Assembly (NCBI GenBank): GCA_964655005.1
Contig: CAZZKE010000072.1
Span: 1 to 14,011, forward strand
DNA from: CAZZKE01 sp964655005
Lineage (GTDB): Bacteria > Pseudomonadota > Alphaproteobacteria > Rhodospirillales > JABHCV01
Direction of reading: 5' to 3'
Length of the DNA stretch: 14,011 bases
Positions 12,323-14,011 of the stretch are shown in pieces; position 1 is the stretch's first letter, and every line of letters begins with the position of its first letter. Below the pieces are notes generated by a model. The model searched no databases. It saw nothing but the letters and a program-made list of their open reading frames with translations, and was not told the DNA's origin. The position numbers and the translations under genes are program-made.

Positions 12323-14011
12323 CAGGCGGCCCCTTTCTGTTTTAGCGGCGCCGCCGTCCGGGCATCGCGGATCGCCACGTCGGCCTTGATGGTGCCGCTG
12401 CGGCCGTCTTCGAAAGTGACGTCGGCCTCGACGCTGATGTAATCCTTGCCGGAATACAGCGCCTCGATCAACTCGCCGTATTTTTCGGCGATAAAGCCCC
12501 GGCGAACCTTGCGGGTGCGGGTCAGTTCGCCATCGTCCGCATCGAGTTCCTTGTGCAGTATCAGGTAACGCCTGATTTGCGATCCCGACAACTGATCGTC
12601 GGCGGCCAGGTCGGCGTTGACCTTTTCGACGCAATCCTGGATCAGGTCGTAAACCACGTCCTGGCCGGCCAGATCGGTATAACCGGAATAGGCGATATTG
12701 CGCCGTTCAGCCCAGTTGCCGACGGCTTCCAGATCAATGTTGATGAACGTCGCGACGTGATCCCGGCCGTTACCGAAGGCTACCGCTTCCTTGATGAACG
12801 GGAAAAACTTGAGCTTGTTTTCAAGATACTTGGGGGCAAACATCGAACCGTCGTTAAGCTTGCCCACGTCCTTGGCGCGGTCGATTATTTTCAAATGCCC
12901 GTCCGCATCGAAGAAACCGGCGTCGCCGGTATGAACCCAGCCGTCGGCGGTTTTGGTTTCCGCCGTCGCCTCGTCGCTTTTGTAGTAGCCGATAAAAACG
13001 CCGGGGCTCTTGAACATCACCTCGCCCGAGCTCTCGATCCTGATTTCGACCCCGGTGTAGGGCTTGCCTACGGTATCGGCCTTGACCTCGCCGTCGGGCT
13101 GGGAAGTTATCAGCACCGATGCCTCGGTCGAGCCGTACAGCTGTTTGATATTCATTCCCAGCGCCCGGTAGAAATCGAATATATCGGGGCCGATGGCTTC
13201 GCCGGCGGTATAGGCCAGGCGCACCCGGGAAAAGCCCAGCACATTCTTTAGCGGGCCATAGATCAGGATATCGCCAAGCCAGTACAGCAGCCGGTCTTGC
13301 AGGGAAACCGGCCGCTTATCCAGGATGCGGGTGCCGACCCGCTTCGCCAGGGCCATGAAATAATGAAACATCCTGCGCTTGAAGGGGGCCGCGTCTTCCA
13401 TCCGGATCATCACGGTGGTCAGGATGTTTTCGAAAATCCGGGGCGGCGCGAAGAAATAGGTGGGGCCGATTTCGCGCAGGTCGGTCAGCACCGTCTCGCT
13501 GGATTCCGGGCAGTTGACGCAGAACCCGGTGACGTAGGACTGGCACAGGGAAAACAGGTTGTCGCCGACCCAGGCCATGGGCAGGTAAGCCAAAACATTT
13601 TCGTCTTCCCGCAGGCGGTCGTCCTTAACGCCGTTGCGGGCCGAAATAATCAGGTTGTCGTGGGACAGCATGACGCCCTTGGGCTTGCCCGTGGTGCCGG
13701 AGGTATAAAGCATGATCGCCAGATCCGAACCCTTGCCTTCGGCGACCCGTTCCCCGGCGAAGCCGGGATGGTCGGCGTCGTACCGGCGGCCCTTTTCCAT
13801 AACGTCGTCCAGCGAATGCAGGAACGGCAGATCGTAATCGATCAGGCCGCGCCGGTCCTTGTAGATAATGTGTTGCAGCTTCGGGCAGCGGTCCTTTATC
13901 TCCAGCAGCTTGTCGACCTGCTCCTGATCTTCGACCAGGGCGAACCGGGCGTCGGCATGCTCCAGAATATACAGCATCTCCTCGGCCACGGAATCCTGAT
14001 ACATCGGCACC
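12322..14011 (-). CDS. Long-chain fatty-acid-type AMP-forming acyl-CoA ligase, partial (N-terminus missing)
   Basis: 562 codons visible, open to the right edge; compared with FAA1/FadD15-type ligases of about 600-660 residues, the first 70-100 residues lie outside. ANL motifs in order (numbering from the edge): P-loop YTSGTTGKPKG (102-112), YGSTE (292-296), HTGDAG (360-365), DRAKD (377-381). The motif spacing and the segments LAYLPMAWVGD and FFAPPRIFENIL resemble long-chain acyl-CoA synthetases. It would form an acyl-CoA from a fatty or other hydrophobic acid with ATP, probably for the acid taken up by the downstream transporter. Its stop overlaps the livG start by one base (TGATG), so the two are translationally coupled. 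Specificity cannot be told from sequence; aryl or bile-acid-like substrates remain possible. Confidence 0.9.
   Translation of the reverse strand, partial: VPMYQDSVAEEMLYILEHADARFALVEDQEQVDKLLEIKDRCPKLQHIIYKDRRGLIDYDLPFLHSLDDVMEKGRRYDADHPGFAGERVAEGKGSDLAIMLYTSGTTGKPKGVMLSHDNLIISARNGVKDDRLREDENVLAYLPMAWVGDNLFSLCQSYVTGFCVNCPESSETVLTDLREIGPTYFFAPPRIFENILTTVMIRMEDAAPFKRRMFHYFMALAKRVGTRILDKRPVSLQDRLLYWLGDILIYGPLKNVLGFSRVRLAYTAGEAIGPDIFDFYRALGMNIKQLYGSTEASVLITSQPDGEVKADTVGKPYTGVEIRIESSGEVMFKSPGVFIGYYKSDEATAETKTADGWVHTGDAGFFDADGHLKIIDRAKDVGKLNDGSMFAPKYLENKLKFFPFIKEAVAFGNGRDHVATFINIDLEAVGNWAERRNIAYSGYTDLAGQDVVYDLIQDCVEKVNADLAADDQLSGSQIRRYLILHKELDADDGELTRTRKVRRGFIAEKYGELIEALYSGKDYISVEADVTFEDGRSGTIKADVAIRDARTAAPLKQKGAA

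Noticed and set aside
12323..12634. 104-codon N-terminal extension of livG
   Set aside because: Arg-rich translation antisynchronous to the ligase frame; livG starts cleanly at 12322 with a Shine-Dalgarno.
1..14011. CRISPR array, rRNA, insertion sequence or transposase
   Set aside because: No regularly spaced direct repeats, rRNA sequence, transposase motifs or IS-type terminal repeats were seen.

Overview
The window joins two very different stretches of DNA. From about 5200 rightwards it reads as the high-GC core chromosome of an alphaproteobacterium, probably Rhodospirillales-like (inferred from the gene families, codon choice and operon layout; not proven). From 1 to about 5160 it is a more AT-rich, gene-poor accessory stretch with long non-coding gaps and small orphan ORFs. 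The junction is marked by a 46-bp copy of the 3' part of a tRNA-Thr(CGT) gene (5162-5207): it starts inside the anticodon arm and has no 5' half. That is the usual scar left by a tyrosine-recombinase element inserted in a tRNA gene, so 1-5161 is probably the right-hand part of a genomic island whose intact tRNA copy and integrase would lie further left.

Island part: a class III (PLP) aminotransferase on the minus strand, running off the left edge (1-1222), whose 5' end looks frameshifted; an 850-bp mostly non-coding gap with a possible 50-aa ORF and a short palindromic repeat; then a tightly coupled plus-strand pair. The pair is a CTP-type sugar-phosphate-like nucleotidyltransferase of the LicC/PntC/IPCT kind (2129-2941) overlapping by ATGA with a membrane-anchored LicD-family phosphotransferase (2938-4224). 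The catalytic part of the latter resembles human fukutin-related protein (FKRP), including a Cys-x6-Cys...Cys-Cys motif just before the active site. The pair looks like an 'activate with CDP, then transfer the phospho-group to a glycan' module. After it come a possible 80-aa minus-strand ORF (4259-4501), a clear 52-aa zinc-ribbon protein (4569-4727), and about 430 bp of non-coding sequence with inverted DnaA-box-like 9-mers and palindromic repeat pieces.

Core part: a dCMP-deaminase-family gene on the plus strand (5228-5695) begins only 20 bp after the tRNA fragment, so it was probably directly behind the tRNA gene before the insertion. It converges with a long minus-strand operon that ends in a strong intrinsic terminator (5719-5756). 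In transcription order the operon is: long-chain acyl-CoA ligase (partial, from the right edge), livG, livH, livM, livK, livF, and a PaaK-like adenylating enzyme with an aberrant P-loop. Overlaps and short gaps (1 nt overlap, then 39, 4, 61, 10 and 13 nt gaps) support one transcript. An ABC importer of the branched-chain amino acid type between two acid-activating enzymes suggests import and CoA activation of a carboxylic acid (aromatic or fatty), rather than of leucine, isoleucine or valine; the substrate cannot be read from the sequence.
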